Part shown: positions 41,676-53,642 of the stretch, one piece after another
How positions within the stretch are numbered: the stretch's first letter is position 1
Layout: every line of letters starts with the position of its first letter
Source: Calditrichota bacterium
GTDB taxonomy: Bacteria; Electryoneota; RPQS01
Assembly: GCA_020637395.1 (NCBI GenBank)
Contig: JACJWA010000001.1
Span: 1,426,001-1,490,000 of the forward strand
DNA length: 64,000 nt
Reading direction: 5' to 3'
The notes under the pieces: model-generated
Seen by the model: only the letters and a program-made list of their open reading frames with translations
Told to the model about the DNA's origin: nothing
The model's database searches: none
Translations under genes and position numbers: made by a program

Positions 41676-42479
41676 TTATGGTGGCCCTATGCAGCTGTCT
41701 GTGCAGGTCACGAAATACTGAAATGTCGTGGAAAAGGAGCCCGCGCTGTTGCCCAGCTGGTCATACACAAAAACGCGCCAACCGTAGAACACGTCTTGGT
41801 TGAAGTCTGAACCGCTGAACGGCCAGGGAACCGTCGTAAACGTGTCCTGCACCGCAATGCCGCCAATCGTGTATTCCGGAACGTAGATCAAGTTCTTGAA
41901 ATAGAACCGGACTTCCATGTTGCGCGCCTGACCTTCGCCATTCCAGCGCACCCACGAAAAATCCCGATAGTCCGGACAGACACACTCCAAATCTATCGGC
42001 CAATGCGTGCTCGGATAGGCTGTGAACAACGAGGGCACGGTCAGGGTCCGCTCCGCAGTTGCACCCGAATCGTCCACGACGGAAACCACCATACGCGCGC
42101 CAACATATCTCTCGATTGCGGAATCGAGACTGGTTTCCTCCCGCCGGAGTTCCCAATACTGACTTGCCGCGTCGTACGCCAAAAGCCCCAGTCGCCGATC
42201 TCCAAACTCATCCCGAATCGCAGCCACCACGGAGTCAATATCCAGATTGTCATCGGCATCCGAAATCGCTGCATGAACGATGATGCTGCAATGGTCATTC
42301 ACCGGGAGATTGATGCACTCCGTGTTCACGATCAAGGTGTCAATCCGCGGAGGACGATTTGCCTGTGGAGGTGCCACGTAATTCGACGACTCCGGATCGT
42401 ACGGATTCAAGCGGTCAGGTGTCCAAGAACACCCCGCAACGAGCCCGACCAGCAAGAATATCTGAATTCGGCAGATCAT
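41676..42479 (-). CDS. Exported lipoprotein of unknown function
   Basis: A 267-residue protein starting MICRIQIFLLVGLVAGCSW; LVAGC is a lipobox. The mature part begins with a PDRLNPYDPES motif often seen right after the Cys of FCB lipoproteins, then two beta-rich domains of Ig-like spacing (NDHCSIIVHAAISDADDNLDIDSV; IDLECVCPDYRDFSWVRWNGEGQARNMEV are the regions). Six further Cys could pair. The ATG at 42479 has no Shine-Dalgarno and lies right behind a -10-like element, so it may be leaderless. It is 28 nt upstream of the sigma-54 activator gene, so they share a transcript. Confidence 0.65.
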   Translation of the reverse strand: MICRIQIFLLVGLVAGCSWTPDRLNPYDPESSNYVAPPQANRPPRIDTLIVNTECINLPVNDHCSIIVHAAISDADDNLDIDSVVAAIRDEFGDRRLGLLAYDAASQYWELRREETSLDSAIERYVGARMVVSVVDDSGATAERTLTVPSLFTAYPSTHWPIDLECVCPDYRDFSWVRWNGEGQARNMEVRFYFKNLIYVPEYTIGGIAVQDTFTTVPWPFSGSDFNQDVFYGWRVFVYDQLGNSAGSFSTTFQYFVTCTDSCIGPP

Positions 42480-42485
42480 ACTATG

Positions 42486-42514
42486 AAGGTATAAACATTT
42501 TGCGTGCATGTCAA
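42486..42514 (-). promoter_or_regulatory. Promoter for the lipoprotein gene, possibly leaderless
   Basis: Minus strand TTGACA (42509-42514). The -10 could be TACCTT at 17-nt spacing (42486-42491) or TATACC at 15 (42488-42493); the ATG follows the latter by 8 nt, so the transcript would begin at or near the start codon. Confidence 0.5.
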
Positions 42515-42550
42515 CCTATTGTGCACGACATTTGCACGAAGTGTGCTCAA

Positions 42551-42588
42551 ACAACAAAGCGGGTCGTCAGAATTTCTGACGACCCGCT
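42551..42588 (-). terminator. Terminator after the T9SS-type secreted protein gene
   Basis: Perfect 15-bp stem (42558-42572 with 42574-42588, one-base loop; in practice a tetraloop version of this palindrome), followed on the minus strand by TTGTTGTTTGAG. 20 nt past the stop. Confidence 0.85.
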
Positions 42589-42607
42589 CTAAGCTCAAAA
42601 CAAATAT

Positions 42608-44236
42608 TTACTTCACCAAGACGAGACGCTGTCCACCTACCGTAAGACCGTTGAAAGTCGCTTGCGAGAAGTACGTGCCAGATGAAAGGGATTGGCCGTC
42701 AAAATGCACAATTTGCAATCCCGCTTGCCGCACTTCGATGGCCGAATTCGCTACTTCACGCCCCAACACATCCCAAACGACAACCCGCAGTAACCCTGGA
42801 TGCGAGACTTCGATCGGCAAAACGGTCGAAGGATTGAACGGATTCGGATAGGCCGGCAAGAGCCGGGCACTCTCGATAACGCCAGGCAACGGCTCACCGA
42901 CCGAGGAGCTTTGGTCATAGTAGTCGCGCCCGATGTCCCAGCGCGTATTGTCCGGATCCTGTCCGCGAACAGGATCGCCGCGATCAATACACGGAGAATA
43001 TGCCGTCAAACTAAAGAATCGGCGCAGATCCGCCTGCGTCTCCCAGAGGCCCCATACACCGTCATAGGCATACAGCGGGTCAACGGTCCAAATCGAATCT
43101 CCAAGCCGGACATTCGGATTGTTGTCAAGACGACGAGCTTCCTTGAAGTCATCAGACATTCCGAACGCTCCGCCGCCGTCCAAATTTGGCGCTTCAACTA
43201 CCCATTTGATCACATAATCCGCGTCCACCTGCCCCACTCCATTCGTATGGAAGTAAAGGTCCCGCTCGCTTCCCAAAGTGGCCGTGGACGAGTTAATCAA
43301 GATGTGCGCAGTCTGTGAAGCCAAGAAGCAGGTAGAAACGTACGCGCCTACTCCCCGTACAGTCATGGTCGCCTTTGTGACCTCAAGGTCACCATCCACC
43401 TCGTTGATGATTCCGATCGCACCACCAGTCGTGCTCTCAGAATAAACGATGGTTTCATGAAGATGCCAGATCTGATCACCGGCGGGCGGACGATTCAAAA
43501 AGCGAACTCCGGCTACCAAATACGGCGCGACCGCAGTTATGTCATTGTGCGTCAGACAGATGTTTGTGGACTGATCCACGGTCAGGCCAACGGTCAATTC
43601 GTAGGGATCCCGCGGACTTCTGGCGTCCACCAATGCCCTTAGGAAGTTCCCACGAAACAGATTGCCGGGACTCATATCGCAGTCGTCCGATCGCTCCCCA
43701 TTCAGCGCGGAAATCTTCACAACCTTTGAATACAGCCCTGTACTCACGAATTTGTTGTCCAGAGCAGTCAGTTCGCCGCCATGGACATCCAAGCATGCCT
43801 TCTGCGCCATCACGTTGCAGTGGCGGATCGTGAACTTTGAGCCCTGCTGGCCAAGTACTTCTATCGCCCGGTCCGCCAAACCAGCGTCCGGCAGGATGTT
43901 GACATAGTCGAATATGTTCTCGACAGCAGCACCCTCGAACCGAAAACCGCGCCAACCGGCTTCACAGTAGATATTGATTGGATTGAGCGCTTCACCCTGC
44001 ATCACGAGACGTCCCGCGATCTCAAACCGCGGAAGACCTTCAAACATGATGTCAACGCCGGGTTCGACGGTCAAAAATCCACCTGGCTCAATGAACGCAC
44101 CGACCCCAACAATAACGGAATCTCCTGTCTCCCATTTCCCACTCACAGGGCCTTCGGGAACATAGTGCAGACCTGCCGAGGCTCCTTGAGCCATGGCCAC
44201 AAACAACAGTATCCAAAATGCGGCTACTTGTTTCAT
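42608..44236 (-). CDS. Secreted protein with beta-helix body and type IX-style sorting domain
   Basis: A 542-residue protein. Signal peptide MKQVAAFWILLFVAMAQGASA; a right-handed beta-helix-like body (GGFLTVEPGVDIMFEGLPRF, FDYVNILPDAG, FTIRHCNVMAQ, ALDNKFVSTG); and the C-terminal segment PAYPNPFNPSTVLPI...GLLRVVVWDVLGREV...SSGTYFSQ, the hallmark of the Por secretion/FlgD-like sorting domain. The ATG at 44236 has AGGTGACC upstream; an in-frame GTG two codons earlier is less likely. Surface or extracellular; substrate unknown. A good promoter and terminator flank it. Confidence 0.85.
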   Translation of the reverse strand: MKQVAAFWILLFVAMAQGASAGLHYVPEGPVSGKWETGDSVIVGVGAFIEPGGFLTVEPGVDIMFEGLPRFEIAGRLVMQGEALNPINIYCEAGWRGFRFEGAAVENIFDYVNILPDAGLADRAIEVLGQQGSKFTIRHCNVMAQKACLDVHGGELTALDNKFVSTGLYSKVVKISALNGERSDDCDMSPGNLFRGNFLRALVDARSPRDPYELTVGLTVDQSTNICLTHNDITAVAPYLVAGVRFLNRPPAGDQIWHLHETIVYSESTTGGAIGIINEVDGDLEVTKATMTVRGVGAYVSTCFLASQTAHILINSSTATLGSERDLYFHTNGVGQVDADYVIKWVVEAPNLDGGGAFGMSDDFKEARRLDNNPNVRLGDSIWTVDPLYAYDGVWGLWETQADLRRFFSLTAYSPCIDRGDPVRGQDPDNTRWDIGRDYYDQSSSVGEPLPGVIESARLLPAYPNPFNPSTVLPIEVSHPGLLRVVVWDVLGREVANSAIEVRQAGLQIVHFDGQSLSSGTYFSQATFNGLTVGGQRLVLVK

Positions 44237-44354
44237 GGTCACCTACCCTTCTTGTGGGAGAAGTCGGGGTTCAACCTTCTGTTCCTTAGTGATCTACAAA
44301 ATCGTCGAAAGTTCTACAATGAAAATTATGGCTGTTTTACCACTCCTAATTGTC

Positions 44355-44383
44355 AATATATATTGCTGGTGAGGATAAGTCAA
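44355..44383 (-). promoter_or_regulatory. Promoter for the 42608-44236 gene
   Basis: Minus strand TTGACT (44378-44383), 17-nt spacer, TATATT (44355-44360); the leader is about 110 nt. Confidence 0.75.
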
Positions 44384-44420
44384 TTGTTTCTGACACATTT
44401 CGCATTTGTGTACTTTTGTC

Positions 44421-44648
44421 TCAATTTTTCTTATCCATAAGTAAATCAATAACTTCCTCATCGTCTGGGAAACGATGCTCAGTCAGTTTTGAGAAGAGGA
44501 GGACGCCGTTCTTTCTAATCTCAAATGCCCCGCCACCTGATTTGATCATTTCAGGTGCCTGCAACCCACGACTTTTTGCGAAATCGGCCAAACTGGCCGC
44601 GTAAGGACCGTAGTTTCAAACCACGCAATATTCTATTGACCACTCCAT
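44421..44648 (-). CDS. SelW/Rdx-family selenoprotein with in-frame UGA (selenocysteine)
   Basis: A 75-residue gene that ordinary ORF finding misses. From ATG 44646-44648 (AAGGGAG 4 nt upstream) it reads MEWSIEYCVV-U-NYGPYAASL, where U is an in-frame TGA at 44616-44618, followed by 64 open codons to TGA at 44421-44423. The CxxU motif at residues 8-11, in IEYC..(C/U)NY, plus the GGGAFEIRKNGVLLFSKL and HRFPDDEEVIDLL segments match the thioredoxin-like Rdx family (SelW/SelT/SelH), in which Cys or Sec forms a redox pair with the first Cys. A SECIS-like stem-loop follows the UGA. It lies 22 nt downstream of the SDR-like gene. Alternative: a nonsense mutation in a Cys homologue, unlikely since the TGA falls exactly on the redox site. 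Confidence 0.8.
44585..44618 (-). promoter_or_regulatory. Bacterial SECIS-like element with the recoded UGA
   Basis: After the UGA (44616-44618), the minus strand has a 6-bp stem CGGCCA/TGGCCG (44594-44599, 44585-44590) with loop GTT. The loop begins with G and lies 22 nt after the UGA, inside the 16-37 nt window and the G-in-first-two rule described for bacterial SECIS elements. Confidence 0.65.
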
Positions 44649-44670
44649 CCTGCTCCCTTCGCAAGTACAC

Positions 44671-45369
44671 TCATTGGGGCTTTTTCCCGACTATCCGGAT
44701 ACGTTCCGGGCGCTCGGTGATCACCTTCTGTATCTCCACTGCAATCTCCTGCCGCAACCATTCGCTATCAATGTTGTGATTTGGAATTCCAATCAACTCT
44801 ATCTCGGTGAAGTCAACAGCCCGGGTAGAAAACTCTCCGCGCAATGCGTTTAGATAGAGCTTCAGTGATGCGCCGCCGACCGAAAGAGACGCAGGACGCA
44901 CTTCTCCCCGCGTACCGGAACTATTCTGCACGGCAATCACATGACCGTGTCCAAGCCGCAGAAACATGGGAAGAGCAAGCCGCACACAGTTCATGAATCC
45001 ATGAAGAGTCACCCGCATCCCGCGCGTCACTTCTTCGCTTTCGCAATCCTGAGGCTCGCTCTGCGCCAACCCTATCGTATCGAAGATCATTCGATCCAGG
45101 CGCGGACTCCACTTGGCAATATCCTGAAACACCGACAACACGGCGTTGGCATCGGTCACATCCGCGTGACTCAGCAAGACGTCCGTGCCCAAGCTGTTTT
45201 GGAGATCGCGGCACACGCTTAACGTTCTGGTGTCCCGCGAGATCACTGCAATGCGATTCGACCCATCGCACAACGATAGAATCACTCCATGCATCGCTGG
45301 AGACGGTTCCACCACAAGGGTCGTCGGCGGCAGTTCTGTCAGATATTCCAAGAAAATCCCGCATGCCAC
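44671..45369 (-). CDS. SDR-fold protein with lost catalytic and cofactor motifs
   Basis: A 232-residue protein with short-chain dehydrogenase architecture: beta strand and helix at the N-terminus (TTLVVEPSPAMHGVILSL), a VISRDTRTL strand, a HADVTDANAVLSVF segment and a C-terminal substrate region. The Gly-rich TGxxxGIG loop is EPSPAMHGV, the NNAG motif is DTIG, and alignment of ASLSVGGASLKLYLNALRGEF to the usual YxxxK helix puts Leu and Gly where catalytic Tyr and Lys should be. The Ser in QNSSGTRGEV remains. It is thus a likely pseudoenzyme. It overlaps the end of the Wzi-like gene by 31 nt and precedes the selenoprotein gene by 22 nt. Confidence 0.65.
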   Translation of the reverse strand: MACGIFLEYLTELPPTTLVVEPSPAMHGVILSLCDGSNRIAVISRDTRTLSVCRDLQNSLGTDVLLSHADVTDANAVLSVFQDIAKWSPRLDRMIFDTIGLAQSEPQDCESEEVTRGMRVTLHGFMNCVRLALPMFLRLGHGHVIAVQNSSGTRGEVRPASLSVGGASLKLYLNALRGEFSTRAVDFTEIELIGIPNHNIDSEWLRQEIAVEIQKVITERPERIRIVGKKPQ

Positions 45370-47024
45370 TCATTGCGGACACTGCCGCATTGACACTCGA
45401 TTCTGCTTATCTCACCAAGCAGATTCAAGTTCGGAAGTACCTCATAGCGCGCGCTGAATGTGAGCTCGTCCGTTCTTCTGTACGCCCCTGCCAAGAATGG
45501 AAAGTCCTCGTCGTTCCCCGCGTAATTCGGTTCGAAAATTGAACCGCCGTAGTTGTAGGCCCAGGTATTCGCCCCGTGAATCTGGCGTCGAAACGTCACG
45601 GCTCCATAGAACGGGAAGAACGTCGCGCCAACTCGAAGACTTGTGAATTCGCTGTTGGGTTCGCGTGTGTAGCCGAGCGGCGAGGTCCAATGGGAATAGG
45701 TGTTGACCTGAAAGAAATGCGAATAGACAAACGGACGGACCTTGGTGTATTCGACACGCGTGTCAAAGTGCGACCAGAAATCATGGCCCTGCAGGATTCC
45801 GTGCGCGCCCAATGTAAAAGCGTTCTTGCTGTTGCCGGTTCCCTTGAACAAGTCCCCTACCAGCACGTCATCTAACAGCAACTCGCCGTAGAGTTTCAGT
45901 CCCGTTACGGGCCGCCATTTCCCATCAAGTGACAACAATAGATTGTCTTTGTCGTCTTCCGAGTGCTGGACGCTATAGAGAAAATTCAGCGGAGTCAAAT
46001 AGCCCAGTTGGAGGCCTCGATCCCCATAGATGACCGCCTGCGAAAAGGCCACAAGCAGATTGTTCGGAGTGGAGATTTCGATGCGCTGTGCCGAGAGATA
46101 CTTCTGAGCTTCAAGAGTTCGCGGACGACCGTCCGGGTTCACATACAGAGTGTCACCATCCAGATTCGCATTCAAGAACCCGTGCAAGAAAGTGTAGCCC
46201 ACCCTGCTGAAGTTCATGTCCAACCGTGCATAGTCAAACGGCGGAGCATAGTCGTTCAGAAGTAATCCGCCGAAGCTTCCCGGTCCCCACTTGTGCCGTC
46301 CGCGTCCTGCCGAGACCGCAAGATCCTTCCCATAGTACTGAATGATGGACTCCGAAATGTCGTACGACGTGCTGCCGTTGCCCTTCAGATCCACTGCGGC
46401 CCAGCGATCTTCATAGAGATTTTCGCGCGCGTCATACGGACCGTTGCCGGACTCCGTGTTGTCGCGAAAATCCACCATGCCGTAGAGTCTCTGATCATAG
46501 CCCGCTTCAACACGAAAGCCGCCCGTGAATCGCGAAATCTTTCCGCGCTCATCATCGGTCTCAATCACTTCCAGCGCATAGACCGGCTGCACGCTGAATG
46601 CGAAGTGCTCCTGCTGATTCGCATAGGAGTAGAAATGAAAGCCGTCTTCAAAAAGTGTTCCGAACAATGCGGGCCAAGTGCGAAAGGGGCGAAACTTCAC
46701 ACCGTGATCCGGTTCATACCGCAGCCCCCCGCGCGCGATGAACTTGCGAGCATTCCACTCCGCCATGTACCTGCCCATTTCGGCGCTGTGGGGCCGGCTG
46801 ACGGCAAATCCGTCCACAATGAACTCTGGCCGAGAGGTGTCCGGGGGTGCCTGCCAACTGGAGACGATCAAGGGCTGAATCCCCGTCAAGCGGCCACCAT
46901 TGGTTTCGGCTCGCTCGCGGTAGTCGTACCATGAGTGGGACGTCAAAGGGAAGCCGGATACCTTCACAGATGCGGAGGCAACAGTAGCCAGTCCCAACAC
47001 CAAGAATATCAGTAGTGCACGCAT
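45339..47024 (-). CDS. Wzi-like outer-membrane capsule-assembly barrel
   Basis: A 561-residue protein starting MRALLIFLVLGLATVASA (signal peptide). The body is a long series of beta strands with the Wzi features: AVSAGRGRHKWGPGSFGGLLLNDYAPPFD (the Wzi signature near the middle), FAFSVQPVYALEV, VAFSQAVIYGDRGLQLGYLTPLNF, and a final barrel strand WHAGFSWNI. It is placed in the capsule-assembly Wzi family (polysaccharide attachment at the surface), though here no capsule genes adjoin. The upstream in-frame codons run into the neighbouring gene's terminator, so I start at 47024, where no Shine-Dalgarno is seen but a TAGATT element lies 7 nt upstream. Confidence 0.78.
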   Translation of the reverse strand: MRALLIFLVLGLATVASASVKVSGFPLTSHSWYDYRERAETNGGRLTGIQPLIVSSWQAPPDTSRPEFIVDGFAVSRPHSAEMGRYMAEWNARKFIARGGLRYEPDHGVKFRPFRTWPALFGTLFEDGFHFYSYANQQEHFAFSVQPVYALEVIETDDERGKISRFTGGFRVEAGYDQRLYGMVDFRDNTESGNGPYDARENLYEDRWAAVDLKGNGSTSYDISESIIQYYGKDLAVSAGRGRHKWGPGSFGGLLLNDYAPPFDYARLDMNFSRVGYTFLHGFLNANLDGDTLYVNPDGRPRTLEAQKYLSAQRIEISTPNNLLVAFSQAVIYGDRGLQLGYLTPLNFLYSVQHSEDDKDNLLLSLDGKWRPVTGLKLYGELLLDDVLVGDLFKGTGNSKNAFTLGAHGILQGHDFWSHFDTRVEYTKVRPFVYSHFFQVNTYSHWTSPLGYTREPNSEFTSLRVGATFFPFYGAVTFRRQIHGANTWAYNYGGSIFEPNYAGNDEDFPFLAGAYRRTDELTFSARYEVLPNLNLLGEISRIECQCGSVRNEWHAGFSWNI

Positions 47025-47031
47025 ACAATTG

Positions 47032-47060
47032 AATCTACCTATTCCCTCCCGGAAATTCAA
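47032..47060 (-). promoter_or_regulatory. Possible leaderless promoter for the Wzi-like gene
   Basis: Minus strand TTGAAT (47055-47060), 17-nt spacer, TAGATT (47032-47037), then seven nt to the ATG at 47024; no ribosome site. Confidence 0.45.
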
Positions 47061-47070
47061 CATCTTCAAA

Positions 47071-47101
47071 AACAAAAGAGCCTCCCCAGCGGGAGGCTCT
47101 T
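47071..47101 (-). terminator. Terminator after the tandem Cys-rich protein gene
   Basis: 11-bp stem AAGAGCCTCCC/GGGAGGCTCTT (47076-47086, 47091-47101) followed on the minus strand by TTTGTTTTT. Confidence 0.9.
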
Positions 47102-47122
47102 GGCAATTCGACACAGACAAGC

Positions 47123-47686
47123 TTAGTGCTTGGCTTCGGTGTGCATCGTCTTCTTCATCATGGCCGCGCGCTCCCCGGGAGCGGCCTTCATGACATGCTC
47201 TGCACAGCCCGCGCAGCACGCGTCCATGCGCATGCCGTCGGCCACGACTTCCGGAGTGTCCTTGGTCACTTCGAATGTCTGTCCGCAAGCGCAGGTTGCC
47301 ATCTTCTTGCCGTCCTTCATCATCTCGTTGGACTTCATGTGCTCAGAGGACAGCATGGCTGTCTGAAGACCTGAAATCGCACCGGCCTTGCCTTCTGCAT
47401 CCATGGCCCCCACGTGCTCGGCACAAGCATCGCCGCACAGGTAGTACGTGCCGCCCATGAGCTCAACAGAGGGACTCTTGTCCGTCACCTCGAAATCCGC
47501 GCCGCAGGCGCAGTGCGCCATCTTGTGGCCGTCATGATCGGACGTCACGTTGTTCAGCATGTGCACCGTAGCCAGGTGCACTTCACCCATTTCGGGCTTG
47601 GCCATCGTGTGGCCATGTTCGTCGGCGGCCAGCACTGGCAATGCGACCAGAGCCAGCACGAGCATGAGACTAAAGACCTTGTTCAT
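47123..47686 (-). CDS. Periplasmic protein with two tandem Cys-rich metal-binding repeats
   Basis: A 187-residue protein with signal peptide MNKVFSLMLVLALVALPVLA. A His/Met-rich segment (DEHGHTMAKPEMGEVHLATVHML) precedes two repeats: HCACGADFEVTDKSP...YYLCGDACAEHV and TCACGQTFEVTKDTP...MDACCAGCAEHV. Each has CxCG-x2-FEVT, a gap of about 17, a second Cys cluster and CAEHV. The pattern recalls YHS and TRASH heavy-metal domains, which bind Cu, Hg or Zn, but the CxC start differs. It is likely a periplasmic metal chaperone or sequestering protein. A strong promoter lies upstream. No ATPase or resistance gene is adjacent. Confidence 0.7.
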   Translation of the reverse strand: MNKVFSLMLVLALVALPVLAADEHGHTMAKPEMGEVHLATVHMLNNVTSDHDGHKMAHCACGADFEVTDKSPSVELMGGTYYLCGDACAEHVGAMDAEGKAGAISGLQTAMLSSEHMKSNEMMKDGKKMATCACGQTFEVTKDTPEVVADGMRMDACCAGCAEHVMKAAPGERAAMMKKTMHTEAKH

Positions 47687-47769
47687 TCTATCCTCACTTA
47701 CTGTTGGTTCTTTGAAAACACGGATAAACTGTAAACTGCAACTTTCTTAGAATGTTCCAAACTTGGTCT

Positions 47770-47798
47770 AATATGCTGAGTTCTATGGCATTTGTCAA
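47770..47798 (-). promoter_or_regulatory. Promoter for the tandem Cys-rich protein
   Basis: Minus strand TTGACA (47793-47798), 17-nt spacer, CATATT (47770-47775), with a leader of about 75 nt. Confidence 0.75.
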
Positions 47799-47821
47799 GA
47801 GTGCAGTAAGGCACCTGACGC

Positions 47822-47861
47822 AAAAAAAAGAAAAGCCTCGCAGCTTATTGCTGCGAGGCTT
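47822..47861 (-). terminator. rRNA operon terminator
   Basis: 12-bp stem AAGCCTCGCAGC/GCTGCGAGGCTT (47833-47844, 47850-47861), then TTCTTTTTTTT on the minus strand, just past the 5S gene. Confidence 0.95.
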
Positions 47862-47870
47862 CTAAAAAAT

Positions 47871-47987
47871 TCCCGCTGATGCCCTACTCTCCCAGCCAGT
47901 TGCCCGGCAAGTACCATCGGCGAAGAAAGGCTTAACGACTCTGTTCGGAATGGGAAGAGGTGTGGCCCTTTCTCTATGACCAGCGGA
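47871..47987 (-). rRNA. rrf: 5S rRNA
   Basis: About 117 nt. Terminal helix CCGCTG/CAGCGG and the conserved CCACACCTCTTCCCATTCCGAACAG internal region are clear. Ends approximate to a few nt. Last gene of the rRNA operon. Confidence 0.93.
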
Positions 47988-48105
47988 AAAACTCTTAACA
48001 ATTGGAAGGATGCAACTTCGCCGGAAGCCTGATTTTCTCAAGCAACCGAGTGCGATTCTCAGTGGAAGCTTCGGGAAGCGGTTGGCTTCCGAAGACAATA
48101 TAATT

Positions 48106-51013
<2,908 letters not shown>

Positions 51014-51346
51014 AAAATCCTTTTAAAGCTTTTTGAATTGCCGTTGAAGACCAACCGCATCCCAAAACTTCACGAACTTTGAATCGCTATCCTCGGTATT
51101 GATTATGCTCGAGAAAACGTACTTCTCAACGAAGTTACATTTTTCCTTCCAATTGTCAAAGATCTCTAAGCTACCCTTCCGCAGGGTAGAAACTCACCAA
51201 CTACTTCTTTCGTCGGCGGATGTTGACCGAACTTTCGTCCGGCTCTCCATTCTTGCGATCGGGATAACTCGGCAGGAGTTCTGATCGCGACGGAGACTTT
51301 AGAAAAAAAACTACAAAAGAACTATTTACACGCCCCACGAACTGTG
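51014..51346 (-). other. Spacer between tRNA-Ala and 23S with a processing stem arm
   Basis: No gene. The segment about 51045-51118 is complementary to the 23S 3' flank at about 48030-48090 (shared words CCAACCGC, AATCGC, CTCGGT, GAGAAAA), so the two flanks can pair around 23S for RNase III-type processing. Confidence 0.6.
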
Positions 51347-51419
51347 TGGAGCGTATCGGGATCGAACCGATGACCTCCGGCTTGCAAAGCCGGCGCTCTC
51401 CCAGCTGAGCTAACGCCCC
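51347..51419 (-). tRNA. tRNA-Ala (UGC)
   Basis: 73 nt: acceptor GGGGCGT/ACGCTCC, anticodon stem CCGGC/GCCGG with loop TTTGCAA (anticodon UGC), T-arm GGTTCGATCCC. Lies in the 16S-23S spacer. CCA not encoded. Confidence 0.96.
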
Positions 51420-51448
51420 AAGTCCATCCAGTCAAGCCCGCGCATGAG

Positions 51449-51522
<74 letters not shown>

Positions 51523-51615
51523 GAACAAAAAGGTACGACGGAGAATGACCTTGATCGGCCCATTGCCGACCAAGGTGCAGCTATTCAAAAGCTGCTTATT
51601 CCGTCTTCAAAATTC

Positions 51616-51649
51616 AAAATAGGAAATGTGCGATCTGAGAGGTTCCGCC
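51616..51649 (-). other. 3' arm of the pre-16S processing stem
   Basis: Segment 51616-51649 is nearly the reverse complement of 53305-53339: AAAATAGGAAATGTGCGAT and GGTTCCGCC pair around a short internal loop. The two flanks close a long helix over 16S for RNase III cleavage. Confidence 0.7.
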
Positions 51650-51709
51650 AAGACGTCTAAAAGGCCTTCGACCATATCCTGTGCAAAACGGTCTGTCTTG
51701 CACAAAGGA

Positions 51710-53245
<1,536 letters not shown>

Positions 53246-53335
53246 ATATTACAACTGAATTTGTCCGAAAATTGAATTGTTCAGGGCCTTCTGACTAAGC
53301 TCCGGGCGGAACCTGTCAGAATCGCACATTTCCTA

Positions 53336-53348
53336 TTTTCAAAGATCA
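53336..53348 (-). promoter_or_regulatory. boxA antitermination element of the rRNA leader
   Basis: Minus strand TGATCTTTGAAAA, a close match to the boxA consensus TGCTCTTTAACA/TGYTCTTTGAAAA, between leader hairpins and 16S. Confidence 0.65.
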
Positions 53349-53358
53349 AGTCGTCGCT

Positions 53359-53401
53359 TGTGCCCCTTACGGGGTGCAGAACGCCGGGCGGAACCCGGCG
53401 T
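53359..53401 (-). other. Two hairpins in the rRNA leader
   Basis: ACGCCGGG/CCCGGCGT (53381-53388, 53394-53401) and, just downstream on the minus strand, GCACCCC/GGGGCAC-like (about 53359-53378, one unpaired base). They precede boxA. Confidence 0.55.
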
Positions 53402-53432
53402 GCATGACTTACCGTAATTTCAAGCAGGCCCT

Positions 53433-53461
53433 AATATAACCTCCTCCAATTTCCCTGTCAA
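53433..53461 (-). promoter_or_regulatory. rRNA operon promoter
   Basis: Minus strand TTGACA (53456-53461), 17-nt spacer, TATATT (53433-53438). It is identical in both hexamers to the promoters of ychF and rpmE. Confidence 0.9.
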
Positions 53462-53606
53462 GCCGTCCTCTACGGACCCGCTTCTGAATTTTCTGATCAA
53501 AAATATATTATTATCAATTCTTTACGAAAATGGCTATCGCGTCCACGCAGAGAATTAGGAGGCATCGGGAGGTCATTTTCGGGAATCCCTCCTCCTCGTC
53601 TCCTCA

Positions 53607-53635
53607 TTGCCTGTCCGCTGAAACTGTTGTAAATT
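53607..53635 (+). promoter_or_regulatory. Promoter for the PorV-like gene, possibly leaderless
   Basis: TTGCCT (53607-53612), 17-nt spacer, TAAATT (53630-53635), then seven nt to the ATG at 53643 and no Shine-Dalgarno. Confidence 0.5.
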
Positions 53636-53642
53636 CCACTAC

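Larger units (their letters stand above)
53246..53642 (-). other. rRNA leader and intergenic region
   Basis: No protein gene on either strand. On the minus strand it holds, from upstream to downstream, the rRNA promoter (53433-53461), two hairpins (53381-53401 and about 53359-53378), boxA (53336-53348) and the 5' arm of the 16S processing stem (53305-53339). Its left part is the 16S leader. The right end carries a + strand promoter for the 53643 gene. Confidence 0.75.

Noticed and set aside
44350..44604. 84-codon + strand frame over the selenoprotein region
   Set aside because: It is the antisense shadow of the selenoprotein; no ribosome site or family pattern.
44616..44618. The TGA in the SelW-like gene as a simple nonsense mutation or pseudogene
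   Set aside because: It falls exactly on the conserved second residue of CxxC/U, the following 64 codons stay open with family motifs, and a SECIS-like loop is present.
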